Shown here in pieces: positions 11,647 through 23,062 of a DNA stretch of 64,000 nucleotides. How positions within the stretch are numbered: position 1 is the stretch's first letter; each line of letters opens with the position of its first letter. The notes below the pieces were generated by a model. It had not been told where the DNA came from, did not search any database, and saw only the letters and a program-made list of their open reading frames with translations. This stretch comes from Anticarsia gemmatalis (lineage: Eukaryota; Arthropoda; Insecta; Lepidoptera; Erebidae). Location: assembly GCF_050436995.1 (NCBI RefSeq), contig NC_134763.1, forward strand, positions 10,349,001-10,413,000, written 5' to 3'. The translations under genes and the position numbers were made by a program.

Positions 11647-12408
11647 AGTTTTTTTTTAAATTGCTAATAGTTGATGGAGTAATATTTTAGTCATTCTCCA
11701 ATAACACATACTTTCTTTATTATCATGTACTTACAACAACAATACCTTCACATAACCTATGTACTAGTTAGAAAGGCTCTGTTAAGCAAGGAACTTGTGA
11801 ACATTGTGATTAAATTCCTTGCGGCTTGCAACACAAGGAAACTGTCTTGTAGTCCTTCCATGTTACATTGATTTTGGGAAGTGAATGTATGGTTTTATGG
11901 CGTTCATTCTTTGATTGAATGAGGAACAGTAGTAAGCATTTGTGTGCGTATAGTATGAGGTATTATAAAGATAATGATTTAACATTTTTATAACGTGATA
12001 TTGAAAAGAAATTTTCGATACGTTTCCAAAATAAAAAAGTGTAATGTTCTATATTTAAAACAAAAATACGGCAAAAGTATATGGAATAATATGGATTTGT
12101 TTTCTAAATGCAAAATACCCTCAACATTAGTAAACACTAAATTACTATTTGCTAGTACAGCGTGTGAATCGATGGGATCAAAGGGCAAATTTTAATGAAG
12201 CCTCGAATGCCTAGCTCTGTCGTAATACACGAACACACCAGCCACTGAGAGAGTTTACTCGTGTTGTTTGTGCTACACCGTTTGAACCATATTGAGAAAG
12301 GTTTATGGTGAAAATGTTGTCAGATTTTGTAGATTGATAAAGACCGATTAAAACAAATTCTAATAGTTAGTTTATCATCACATAGGTATAGATTTGGTCT
12401 ATCTTATC

Positions 12409-12457
12409 AAAACTATATAAAATATTGTCTAAAATTAAAAACTATATAAAATATTGT
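12409..12457. repeat. Short direct repeat (20 bp, two copies)
   Basis: AAAACTATATAAAATATTGT is present at 12409-12428 and again, without mismatch, at 12438-12457. It lies just upstream of a Helitron-like copy and may be a local slippage product. Confidence 0.7.
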
Positions 12458-12463
12458 GCGTTA

Positions 12464-12494
12464 TCCATACTAATATTATAAATGCGAAAGTAAC

Positions 12495-12533
<39 letters not shown>

Positions 12534-12953
12534 GCTACTCAATCACGTCTAAACTACTGAACCAATTTGCATAAAATTTGGTATGGAGATATTTTGATAC
12601 CCGAGAAAGGACATAGGCTACTTTTTACCCCGGGAAAATGCCGCATTTCCCGGGAAAATTCAGAAAATTCAACGAAGTCGCGAAATATCAATATTATAAT
12701 GACATTGAATTAACAAAATTCCGTTGCCATGGCAACTGTTTTAATGGCGGATATGCCTTAGCGCGACTTCGTTATACTAAGAGATGTAAATAATTTTGAG
12801 AATATTTTTCGTGAAAAAAAAGCATATTTTATATCATCACGCTACGACCAATAGGAGCGGAGTACCTAACAGTAAAAAGTGTTACAAAAACATGGAAAAT
12901 TCTGACCCATTCTCTCTTATGTGACGCAAGCGAAGTTGCGCGGGTCAGCTAGT
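12464..12953 (+). mobile_element. Helitron-like element, copy 3, chimeric
   Basis: The left end has CCATACTAATATTATAAATG with a pure (CTGT)n tract at 12495-12534, then CTAAACTACTGAACC and ATAGGCTACTTTTTACCCCG. This belongs to a different 5' module from copies 1, 2 and 4. From about 12828 to 12953 it matches the 3' module of copy 1 (ATCACGCTACGACCAATAGG, GTGACGCAAGCGAAGTTGCG, GGTCAGCTAGT). A small hairpin, CCCGGGAAAATG with CATTTCCCGGG, lies at about 12630-12656. No open frame is present. Confidence 0.65.
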
Positions 12954-12995
12954 GGTTAATAAATTGGTCCTAAGATACCGCTAAATTAGTCATAT

Positions 12996-13146
12996 GTCAA
13001 CCGCGCGGTTTCGCTCGTGTGAAGAATGCAGCTTAATTTACGTTCTGTCTTAACTATCTATGCGCCAATTTTCATCAATATCGGTTCAGCGGTAGAGCCG
13101 TGAAAGTATAAGAGACCGACAGATAACAGACTTTAATATTAATATG
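12996..13146 (-). mobile_element. Helitron-like repeat fragment
   Basis: On the plus strand it reads CAACCGCGCGGTTTCGCTCG, then CTATGCGCCAATTTTCATCA, ATCGGTTCAGCGGTAGAGCC and GACCGACAGATAACAGACTT. These are the complementary-strand landmarks of moth CGCGGG-ended repeats. It abuts copy 3, so the two may have inserted next to each other. Confidence 0.5.
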
Positions 13147-13583
13147 TATTAATGTATTATAAATCGTGTAGTCTGTTCACAGATATATTTCAACTTTACC
13201 GAAGCTATAGACGTGAACTCAAAAAACACAATTCCAAATGCGTCACTGTACTCTCTCAGTGCCTCTGTACCTACACATTATGATAGCCCAACATGAAATT
13301 TGCCGGCTCCATAGTTCAATATTCATGAAGCGATCAGTTTTCATCTTGCGATTTACATGTATCGACGTAATTAAATACGAATCGAGGGCCGATTGACGGT
13401 AATTGTACGTTAATTGACTGTGAGTTATATGTATTTGGAGAGAAATTCCGAAAAATATTTGCTGTTTCGAAAACATACATATAAAAGTATTTCTGGGTGA
13501 CATTTTTTTTGCGTACTTTATTGTCAAGGTAGATTTTAGTTTGTTTTCGGGTTAGTAAAAAATATTCTTATAATACATTACTT

Positions 13584-13945
13584 ACTAGTTGACCCGCGCG
13601 GCGCCAGCATCCATTTCAAGTTTCATCACCTGAAAGAGATTTGTTTTTGTTAAAAAAGTAGGTAAGTACCTAGTGAGTTAAATAAATTTATAGGTCCATG
13701 CTCAATTTCATCAAAATCAGTATAGCGGATTACATTAGATTATTTAACGCATAAAAGGCAGTCAGACCGATTTTCGCCCAAGAAGTAACTTCTCATTTTG
13801 ACATACCTACTAACGGCGGCTGCATCTACACATAAGGTCTAGCTGTTTTTTAAACTGTTTCATTGAAATACACACAAAATTTCATTCAACTCAGTCGAGT
13901 CGTTTCGGAGTTCTGTGACAAACACACCTACAGAAGAATTATGCG
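13584..13945 (-). mobile_element. Composite Helitron-like repeat, degenerate
   Basis: The complementary 3' end ACTAGTTGACCCGCGCGG opens the block. The words CAATTTCATCAAAATCAGTA and ATAAAAGGCAGTCAGACCG end a first segment near 13770. A second segment (13815-13945) carries ATTTCATTCAACTCAGTCGA and GTTTCGGAGTTCTGTGACAA. The block appears to be two related insertions or one element with an internal rearrangement. Confidence 0.5.
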
Positions 13946-16900
13946 TAAAAAGATAATGTGAATTGCTTATTTACTCCAAGGAATCGTCCAGACTACATCA
14001 ATTTTCTTCCACAATGTACCAAGGTATAATTTAAACAGGTTGAAGGTAATCACGGTTTAATTTCCACTAGATTGGTCTAAGAACTGTCACTATAATTACC
14101 AGCGCAGCCTTACAAGGTGATTTTATAGCAATTGGAACGATTTATACAACGCTGCTGTAATTAATTTGAAGTAATGAAACTGTTAGAATTAAAAATTTTA
14201 CTTTACGGTGCGAAAAAAGTGGATTGTTTGGTGCAAGAAGTAACGATCCATCTCGGCTACGTCCGGGTTAACATTAACGAATGATACACGAAAATATTTC
14301 TCGAGAATTACTCTATCTATTACTGACTGCATAAAAAAATCTTTCTGTAGATTTTGAATATCGTGAACAGATTGATAAACTGACGTGGCGGACGAACTTT
14401 GTTTTTTAATTTGTAGCGATAGTAATTGGCTTGTGCCTACGACTCTGCCAACTTTAATACAAGTTAGTTAAGCTATTTTGATGTAGAAGAGAGTCGAACA
14501 AACCAGTTACAAGCCTATTCCTTAACGAGAATTTAAATGAGATCAATCCAGAAATGAAATCCACGATTCCACGGCATTCTTTTCGCTCCAAGCTGTTTGC
14601 ATGTATTTTTATCCATTAACTTGGAGACAAGCACAAAATTTAGTAAAGCCTAAGGTTGCACAAGCATGAATTTATCCAGATTTCGAAACATTTAATAGTA
14701 TTATAATTTCATGACGCAAATAATCCAAATTAAAATACACCAGCAAAATTGCGTCCCCGCATCGTGATCGTATCGTACGGTATAGATGAGCTGATATTAC
14801 ATAGTAATTGGCATTTCCCATGGTTTTTGCGAGCACCTGTTCCATCATAGTTTTTGTACCGACACTATCAGAAAATTGATTGTAAACATGATAGCTGTTT
14901 CCTCCTGTTTTATCAAGATATTAGGTTGTAATGGATTTTTCTGGAAAGTTCTGGAATGTTTGTGGTAGCGTAAGTAGCGTTTTGAATGTAAAAAGATTGA
15001 AAATGCTGCCACTGTTAGGTTTCAGATGTTTAGATATTAAAGGCGTTTAAAAGACTAGCCCATTTTAGGGTTCCGGTCATTAGGGTTGGGCATTTTATTT
15101 TGATACTATTGATAACATGATAACAATGTATTGAAACCTTCTCTCATGATAAGTGATTGTAAAGAAGCCTATTTAATTTTATTGTAGTAAAATACCTTAA
15201 ATCAAGGATAGTACCTATGTGTTTATGTAAGTACATTGGCAAAGAATTTAGCAGTATTCAAAAACATCTCCTAAAAAAAATCTTGTAATATCGATGTATA
15301 GACGGAATATGCGCCATATTCTAAACGATAAAAAAACAGCAACTACATTCCACAAGATCAATGAAAAGTCAGAATTTAAGTATGTTTTGTCTCATTTATG
15401 TCATCAAATACTCTCAATCACATTTCACACATTAACAAACCGATTCAACAAAATACCAAAAAGGGTCAGTGCCCTTTCTCTTCGCACCAAAATTCAGCCA
15501 TAAATTATCTCCTTAAAGCAAAGAAAAACTTTGACATCCGCATGTCTGAGTTGCAAACAGAATTGAATAATTGAATTTATAGTAGTTTCAGAGTCTCATA
15601 TGGCCTTTTGGCACTAGGCCAGGTGGCGGGACCAACTTCCAAATTGAAAGTTTCAGCTTGCGAATGTGAACTGCTCTAGACATGATATATTATTGTTTTA
15701 TTAAATTAGGATGATTCATTATCTTTGCTGATTTATAATAGTGGAGGTTAATGTCCGTCGTTAAGACTAAAAGGAAGAACGGAAGAATAGCCATGTCTCA
15801 AGTTATAGAAATGGAGTATCTTCCGTATCTCATACGTTGACAACTTAATGCAGTCGATTTTTACTGATCGTATTTTCGAAAGTAAAGGTTCAGACTCCAC
15901 AACTGTTTTTGTTTTTGTGATAGAGGTCTATGGCCTTAAATTTTTAATGATGTACACTATTATATCTGAAAATATGTTAATTTCGAAATAATTGTCTGTC
16001 ACCCGTCAATGACCTATCTTAACTCATAATTACCAACTATCAAATTGTCCTCTTTTATTTCAAATTTCTGTACAAAAGTAAGTAGAGTCTAAGAATAGAC
16101 TAGACAATAAATCATCTCAAATGTCACACAAACAGATCCATGTTTAGCAATAGTAACAACTTTGGCCGCCAGGTGTCGCCCGTCCCACTCGACAATAACT
16201 AAGCCAATGTTTGCCAAACATGTCAAAAGTACCAGAAACATTTCAAAAGTACCACTAACATGTTAGCAAATTGTCAATTTAGTAATGATTTATCAACAGT
16301 TATTGAAAAAACATGACTGGTTTAATTTTCCCAGGAATTGGTCGTACACAAAGTAATAATTTTTTGTTGAGTAAACTTTGGTACTATATTGGTTTGAATA
16401 ATAAATAATTTTAGTGTTTAGTAAACAAATGAGTTTATAGTTCCTGAGAAGTATTTATCGTAAATTGGTATGACTACTGTTGAAAATGTACAACGAAGAA
16501 AAAGTTAGAATAGTTTTACTATACCACTAAGATTTCAGAACAATAGAAGTGAAAATTAACCAGAAAAAAAGAGGCGGAATTACTCGAGAGAATTGTAATA
16601 GTCATAGTTTAGTTAAGAAAAATAAATACCGTATTAATATTTTTTATATAATTATATAATAAGCGTAAACAAGAATTGTAAACAAATACAATATATTCCC
16701 AGATAAATATCCATGTAGGAGTGAGAATACTCGTAGACCTCTAGGAGACGAGATCCTCTCTAGACTTGATGAGAGGAAGAAGGACTGAATCCATAACATT
16801 TGGTAACCACGCTTAAGCTACAGCCGTCTCAAAGAGTTACGATTTTTTGCGAATAAAAACAAAATAATTATAATTAAATGATTTTCGTAAAGTATACAAA

Positions 16901-17583
16901 CAAAGATATTTCCATTAAATTTTAGTATGATTGGGTAATTGACACTAGTTCACACAAAACTTAAAGCCATACGATGGCTTCCACTATATTTAGACAAATC
17001 GGGTAACAGATTTCACAGTCTAAGTTGAAAGCAACGTGACACTACTCTCTTAGACTGGCGTGGGAAGCTTCTAGAAATGTGGATCAGCTAATTAATTCTA
17101 CAGCTCCTTCAAATAGATGCGAAATAGGTCAAAAGTTAAGTAAATATTATATGTAATGTCTCAAGTTCTGTCGGCTATATTAACTTTATTATTTTTGCAA
17201 GAGATTTGATGAAACTTAATCAGTGCCTATATTTTATCACATTATTCTATCAGTCTAAGTCTAAGACGTTAATTTTCCGCGATGTTTATGGAAGCGGCAA
17301 GTTACTGCAATATTATATAGTCTCAAATAATAAACAACAATCCCATTCTTATCAGGCACAAACGCAACTTAAAAATAAAAAATCTTGGCAAACGTTACAC
17401 ATTTTTTTTACTTCCATAACATTATGCGCGTCGCATTGTCGTTTTCGTAGGAGCAATGCAGAGGCACACTTGCATCTAGAGCCAAAAATCCTTAAGCTGA
17501 ATCGTTTTAAGCCTCAAATCTGCAGCTAAAAATCGAATTACCAGACCCCTATTTCAAAGTGTATTAATCTTTATGACCTTAAA
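13946..17583. other. AT-rich gene-free stretch
   Basis: No gene is supported. A short tandem repeat of about 20 bp (AACATGTCAAAAGTACCAGA type) lies at 16217-16266. A segment at 16140-16200 (CCGCCAGGTGTCGCCCGTCC) is GC-richer but is not open in a useful frame. The 107-codon open frame at 17206-17529 has ordinary intronic composition and no recognisable motif. Confidence 0.5.
16217..16266. repeat. Tandem repeat, 20-bp period, about 2.5 units
   Basis: The units AACATGTCAAAAGTACCAGA, AACATTTCAAAAGTACCACT and AACATGTTAG follow one another directly. The first two differ at three positions. Confidence 0.75.
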
Positions 17584-17754
17584 AACGCGATTCTGTACAG
17601 TCTATGCCATCGGGTATCAAAAGTTTGACACCCAAAATATACTGCCAAAATAGTTCCTGCAACGCCCGCTAGCGGCGCTGATCAGATTTTCATACAAAAT
17701 TTCTCGTTAGCTAGCCAGTTGTCGCTTTTCGAAAGTAGTAGAGAATCGAGCTAC
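17584..17754 (+). mobile_element. GTAGC-family MITE, copy 2
   Basis: The left end is degenerate (CGCGATTCTGTACAGTC) and the right end is intact (GAGAATCGAGCTAC). The internal words GTTTGACACCCAAAATATAC, CCAAAATAGTTCC, GGCGCTGATCAGATTTTCAT and CTAGCCAGTTGTCG align with copy 1 along the whole length. Confidence 0.75.
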
Positions 17755-18663
17755 ATAACACTACATCTAGACTATTTCAGAACAATCGTTGCGTTTTCTA
17801 TCAATACATTGACATCCATTTACAGCGGCAACAGATGCAAGTAAGCACTAAGCATCTCCAAGGTCACGTGTACCGACACGCGACGGCTAACAATACGAGC
17901 GACTGTCGCACGTTTCCCAACATTCCGACTATTTATAACTTAGGGAATATTTTCATAAAGATTATTGTGTAGATAGGTAGGTGTAGTACTCGTATGGAGT
18001 TTTGTGCCTAAAAGTCCGAGTATGAAATATTTTGCGTAAGGAATCACATATTTCAAATATCTTTTAGTCGCAGGCAGGTATTCGGGGAAGATTGCAATAC
18101 ACCCACATTCATCTGCTAATGGTGACTGTTGATAAGTTTACTTAAGAGTTTTGCTAAATATTTTAATATTTTTGTGCGTTTTTGTTCCTCTGACATTTCT
18201 ACCCTTGCCAGGTAATGTATTTTATTTTAATTCAAATGTCCTTTTTAAACATACATGCAAAAACATTTTGATATTAATTTCTGATACGAAAAAGAGCTTC
18301 TAAAGTCAAATGTAGTTTTTTTATAGAAGCTATTGTCGCTTCTTCTTCATAATCTATGTCCCGACAGAAGCAAACCGTTCACAAATCAGTCTCAGTGTAT
18401 CGACAAAGAAATGCCTTTTAACTGATATATATTTAGTTATTCCTGTTTCAAACGTACCTTGTTTACAGTACAGACAATAGAGATGTTGACTAAATGTTAT
18501 CTTTAGTCCGTCTGGTAGATTGTGAAAAACGTGTGTGAAAAGTGTGATTTCTTTTTGTACGTAATCAAATAATTCATGCGATACATTTCGTTGAAAAATT
18601 GTATACTTTTGTACAACATTATGACGTCATTAGCCCTCCACTACGTAACTTTTAAACTTCTTA

Positions 18664-18875
18664 TGCACAATTCTGTACAGTCAGTACTATTGGGTCTCCC
18701 GATACTCAATAGTACTGACTGTACAGAATCATGCTTTAAGTTTTTCTGACATTTGAAATGAACTGCAAAAATACTTCCTACGATGCACGATAGAGGCGCT
18801 GTTCAGATTTTCATACAAAATTTATCGATAACTAACCGGTTGTGGATAGTCGATAGTGGAAAAGAATTGCACTAC
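18664..18875 (+). mobile_element. GTAGC-family MITE, copy 3, with inverted duplication of its left end
   Basis: The element begins GCACAATTCTGTACAGTCAG and ends AAAGAATTGCACTAC. Internal landmarks (CTGACATTTGAAATGAACTG, GAGGCGCTGTTCAGATTTTC, GATAGTCGATAG) follow the family order. Unlike the other copies, the left terminal segment is duplicated in inverted orientation and forms a hairpin at 18670-18729. Confidence 0.75.
18670..18729. repeat. 26-bp hairpin inside MITE copy 3
   Basis: The arms 18670-18695 and 18704-18729 are complementary at 25 of 26 positions around an 8-base loop. The arm sequence is the family's own left end, ATTCTGTACAGTCAGTACT. Confidence 0.9.
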
Positions 18876-20810
18876 TTGTAACTTAATACGTTTTCTTTAT
18901 GAAAAACAGATACTAGTCTAATATTTTTCAATTATTAAAATTTGATTGTGATTTACGGAGTAATTAGAGTTTCTACTTTGTTACCTTCCGAACATCCCTA
19001 TAACTAGTATGTTTTATTTATCCGTGATTTGTGGTTACACAGTAATATATCTGTTATTTCGTGGTATTATTGTATCTCCCTTGAGGATGGATTTGTTTGA
19101 GGAAAGGTTTAGTTGTATCGTTGGTTAAATACCAGTGATAGATGGATAGTTATGTGCCTCCCACGCAGATTGTTGATACATTCACGATAACTTTGACATT
19201 TAGAATTTGGGAGTTATATGTGTTTGGAAATTGGACGTAATTGTTAGAACTATATTTGTGACGTTAATATTTAAGTGGAGACTTGTATAGGTTAGAGTTA
19301 TTTTAGCAGTTTTCGAAGGGCTACAAAGTAGGTATTTGTAATTGTTCATCAGCTTCTAATAAGGACTATGCTTTCTTATTTTAGGCCCATTTTTCGTTTT
19401 TAATTCTGTATCTTGCAATTTCGGACTGTTCTTTCCAAATATTTTTAATGTTACCTGAGCCCTTGGTCAAACACTGTAAACAGATTTTGTACGTAACGTT
19501 GAAATACTCATGTATTACTATTAAGAATCTGTCAATTAAAATCGCTTTTGATTATATATCAAATTTTAATACAAAAATGTTCACTAATTAAATGTTTGAA
19601 GCAATAAATCCAAATACTTTTTTCTTACAATACAAACTTAATTGGTGAAACACAGTTAAAATGTTAGTAATATCACCGTGCCTTCAATAAAGTAGATTGA
19701 ATCAATTACGTTGTAAGGCTATGGGTAAACGAGCGGATCGCATGTCGCCGTTGTGGACGTGGCTTAATTCTCGTCCTGGATTCAAAACATAATTATTAAG
19801 TGAATTACTGTTGCCCAAGACTTTAATCATTAGAATTTAATTCTTTAAGGTTTTTTTTTTCAATTTGGGTTAATGTTTTGTATTTTAGGTTGTATTTGAA
19901 AAATAATAAAACTTAATTTTGAGTGCATGACCCCCGAAGTCTCCTATCCTAAAAAGTTATGAGCAATGAGGTTATAAAATTAAAATAAAGTCTACATCGA
20001 AGATTTTCTTATACTAGCAGGAAAAGTTCTTTGAAATAATAATATATAATTTTTTGAATGTCCACTGTGGTTTCAATGTTCTCTGCATGTTTTACGAAGG
20101 CAAGTTTAAAAGATTTAATAAAGAACTAATAGGTATTTGCTTGATTTACAATATTTTCCGTAACACAAGATTATACGCATAGTATTTAGTTCGCAAAGTT
20201 TTCTGCAATACATCATCTTTAAACCAAAGCAGGTCACTACAAAAAAAATCAAATACAAAAAACACACCAAAAAATTCCCATAGCATCACCAAAAATCACG
20301 GCAAAAGCAACCGTGATATGATACGCATAATAACCATACACATTAACATAAATATACATACACAATACAGCATTCAAGCCGTTGTCTCGTGGCTTCCCGC
20401 ATTGTGCAAATTGTGCCTTGGGCGATACCAGATGGTTTATGAAAAATATCGCTATGTTTATGTTTGCTTCCTTTCATACGATTGCGAATACTGATCGAGG
20501 TTATGGAATGTAACGAATATGCTGGAGTTTTGAAAAAATCAAGCTTGGATATCGATTTAGGTTTATTGCATCGACGGTTCTGCCCGAGATTTTGGCCGCG
20601 TGGTAAAGTATTTGCTGAAGTAGAAAGTATTTTGTGTTACTCCAGGTTATTAACCAGCTGCATCCAATTTTTAACACTAACTGGCTATTTTTCTGATGTT
20701 AAGCCGTTATTTATGAGTCTCTTTTTTAAATAAAATTTCAGTCGAACTACCATACCAAACCTTACCTACCATACTTGGAAGTACAAATTGAAGACCTAGC
20801 ACGAGTAGAG
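18876..20810. other. AT-rich gene-free stretch
   Basis: No gene is supported. A GC-richer patch at 19722-19778 (GGGTAAACGAGCGGATCGCA, TGTCGCCGTTGTGGACGTGG) is conspicuous but has no exon boundaries. The 89-codon open frame at 20464-20733 contains no domain I recognise. Confidence 0.5.
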
Positions 20811-20981
20811 GCAAGGGGCAATCTCTTACTACTATCGACTACTTACAACCGAGAAATTATAGAGAAATTTTGTATGAGAAATTGACTACCGCATTTTGCA
20901 AGAAATATTTATGTTATCTTTGGATAATTTTAAATGTCAATCGCTTGCTTGTACACTACAAACTGTACAAAATTGCGCACC
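20811..20981 (-). mobile_element. GTAGC-family MITE, copy 4, diverged
   Basis: Complementary-strand landmarks are CAATCTCTTACTACTATCGA, CAACCGAGAAATT and AAATTTTGTATGAGAAATTG on the left and CAAACTGTACAAAATTGCGC on the right. The middle part is diverged or partly replaced. Confidence 0.55.
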
Positions 20982-21120
20982 GTATATTTTTAAGTGAAAT
21001 TCCAATTCACAATATTTCATCGTAGGTACAATATTACAAAACAAAATTGCATAATTTTGGTTCAAAACCGAACTTGGTAAAGATTTATGAAACTAGCTAC
21101 CGTAAATAACAAGTTATGTG

Positions 21121-21372
21121 ACGCGATGGTTGCTGTATTAAACTGCTGATCATGAGATCCCCGGTTTGATTCCCGGATCAGCCAATTACTCATACTCTTG
21201 AGTAATTTTATTAGAATGTTTCTCAATAGTATCTCGTAGTTTAGTGAACATGTCCAGTAAATGGCAATAGGCTCGTCCCCTACTAAATGAGACTAATATT
21301 ATTTGTGGCGAAACGTGGTGTGTTTCATACACCTCTGCCTGCACATAAGCTTGTTATTTCGTATGTATGTAT
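21121..21372 (+). mobile_element. tRNA-derived SINE, near full length
   Basis: The head contains CTGATCATGAGATCCCCGG and a B-box GGTTTGATTCC at 21163-21173, followed by CGGATCAGCC. The body carries TTTCTCAATAGT, ATGGCAATAGGCTCGTCCCC and ACTAAATGAGACTAAT. The tail has GTGGCGAAACGTGG, CATACACCTCTGCC and ends in (GTAT)n. This is the commonest lepidopteran tRNA-derived SINE layout. The B-box carries a C-to-T change, so the copy is probably inactive. Confidence 0.75.
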
Positions 21373-21951
21373 ACTATCATGCATCTCTACTTTATCCTTA
21401 ACAAATCTATGTACAGTGTAAAGGAATGGCTCCAACATTCAATGTCATCTATATTCGGTGTTGCGCCAGATAAAAGATTTACAAGGCATTATGACCTTAG
21501 TCAACGTAACTCTGGTGTCTTTGAATGTATTCTTTGCCTAGATACGTGTACACAGGGCCGCTCTGATTCAGGAATGAGGTGGTACAGGATGTAGAAAATA
21601 GCGCCAAAACATTTTTTATCATTATATTGGTTATTTTATAATCGGCTGTCACGGATAAATGAAGGAGATTTTTGTTGTTATACGAGTGGGAGAAGGTATC
21701 TAGCGGAACTGCAGGCCTACTATGTTTCGTTAATCTGAAGTTTTGGAAAAGAAGTAGCCGAAACGTTAGGCATTCCATGGTAAAAGGCGTCTTCAGGTTA
21801 ATTACTGCTTTCTATTATATAATAAGTATCAGATAATCTACCTGCTAGATAATATGACGGCAAAAGTATGACAACAACTGTCAAAATACCACCTGATAGA
21901 CCTTCTAATATTTAGTCAGACGTGATAAAACCGGAGTTTACTTTTATATAT

Positions 21952-22178
21952 TACTAGCTGACCGTGCACACGATGTTTTGCCATATAAAAAAAAGTGTCT
22001 CATTGGGGTATGTAAAATAGATGCAAATAATAGTCCCACTTAGGGGTATGAAAAATATGTAGATTGTTGGCCGTATCTCAGACCTACTCAATATGCTCAC
22101 AAAATGTCATGAGAATCGGTCAAGCCGTTTCGAAGGAGTACCGTAACTAACATTGTGACAAGGAAATTTTATATACAA
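21952..22178 (-). mobile_element. Moth CTAGCTGACC-ended repeat
   Basis: It opens ACTAGCTGACCGTGCACACG. It contains GTATCTCAGACCTACTCAAT, CACAAAATGTCATGAGAATC, GGTCAAGCCGTTTCGAAGGA and GTACCGTAACTAACATTGTG, and ends AAATTTTATATACAAGATG. The layout is that of a common noncoding lepidopteran repeat read on its minus strand. The class (Helitron-like or LINE tail) is uncertain. Confidence 0.55.
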
Positions 22179-22179
22179 G

Positions 22180-22864
22180 ATGAGAACACAATGTGTACAA
22201 TTCCATGTCTTAAAAAATAGTCACTTGTTATTACACGAACTCCCCCTCTATATCCAGCATTGTCCATACACTAAACACCCTTTATTGACGTTAGTTTACT
22301 TACAGTTTAATGCCAGCCATGTGTTTGATTCGTTTATTTGTTACTCTATCGCAAGCCAATGCCTGTTTGATCCCAATATATGTGTATTAGTTTCCTTTCA
22401 GATTTTATTTGCTTATACAGAGGAATTATGGTGGGAATGGTGTTTGATGAATGGGTATAGTGTTCCATGTTTTAGGGTTAGACTGAATTATAGGCAATGG
22501 TAAATACTGCTCAAGTTGAGTGTGAGGAACTTGTAATGCTTTCATGTACACAAACGGTTTTCACCTAATTATTTCGTATCAGGAATCAGTAACGTCATAC
22601 TGATTTTAAGTGACATAAGATTGTGACTATACTTTATAAAAGTTTGACATATTTCCAATATTTTAACTATGAATATAATTCCAGGCCGCTATCTACGCGT
22701 CCATGTGCTGCGTCTTACTTAGTAGTACATTAAATGTTCGTTTTACAGGTTTATACAAGATTATACATAATTACGACGGACCACTGATAAAAAAATCTAA
22801 TTCTGTATCAATATCTTTAAAATATTACAAACACAACCCAATGCTGTCTTTATAAACATAAAGT
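22180..22864. other. Gene-free stretch between repeats
   Basis: A 107-codon open frame (22180-22503) begins directly at the edge of the preceding repeat. It shows no signal peptide, domain or coding-like composition, and I regard it as chance. The rest is AT-rich unique DNA. Confidence 0.45.
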
Positions 22865-23062
22865 GTGGGGTGATTCTCTATCACTACCAACTGCCGACAA
22901 CCGGTACTAAACAATACTATTTAGCTATTTTATTAATTTTAGCATTTTGTACGAAAATCTGAACAGCGCCTCTAGTGGGCTCCGTAGGAACTATTTTGGC
23001 AGCACTTTTTAAATGTCAAATTGTCGATACTCGCCAGTACTGACTGAAGATAATTGCGCTAC
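22865..23062 (-). mobile_element. GTAGC-family MITE, copy 5
   Basis: The complementary strand shows the ends TGATTCTCTATCACTACCAA and TAATTGCGCTAC. The interior has CCGACAACCGGT, TTTTGTACGAAAATCTGAAC, AGCGCCTCTAGTGGGCTCCG, TAGGAACTATTTTGGCAG and GATACTCGCCAGTACTGACT. It is slightly longer than copy 1 owing to a short internal AT-rich insertion near 22920-22945. Confidence 0.75.

Noticed and set aside
17206..17529. 107-codon open frame on the plus strand
   Set aside because: Composition and lack of motifs fit chance. A GTAGC-family MITE begins 55 bp downstream and no gene structure links to it.
22180..22503. 107-codon open frame on the plus strand
   Set aside because: Starts at the edge of an interspersed repeat. 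No start context, domain or coding bias is visible.
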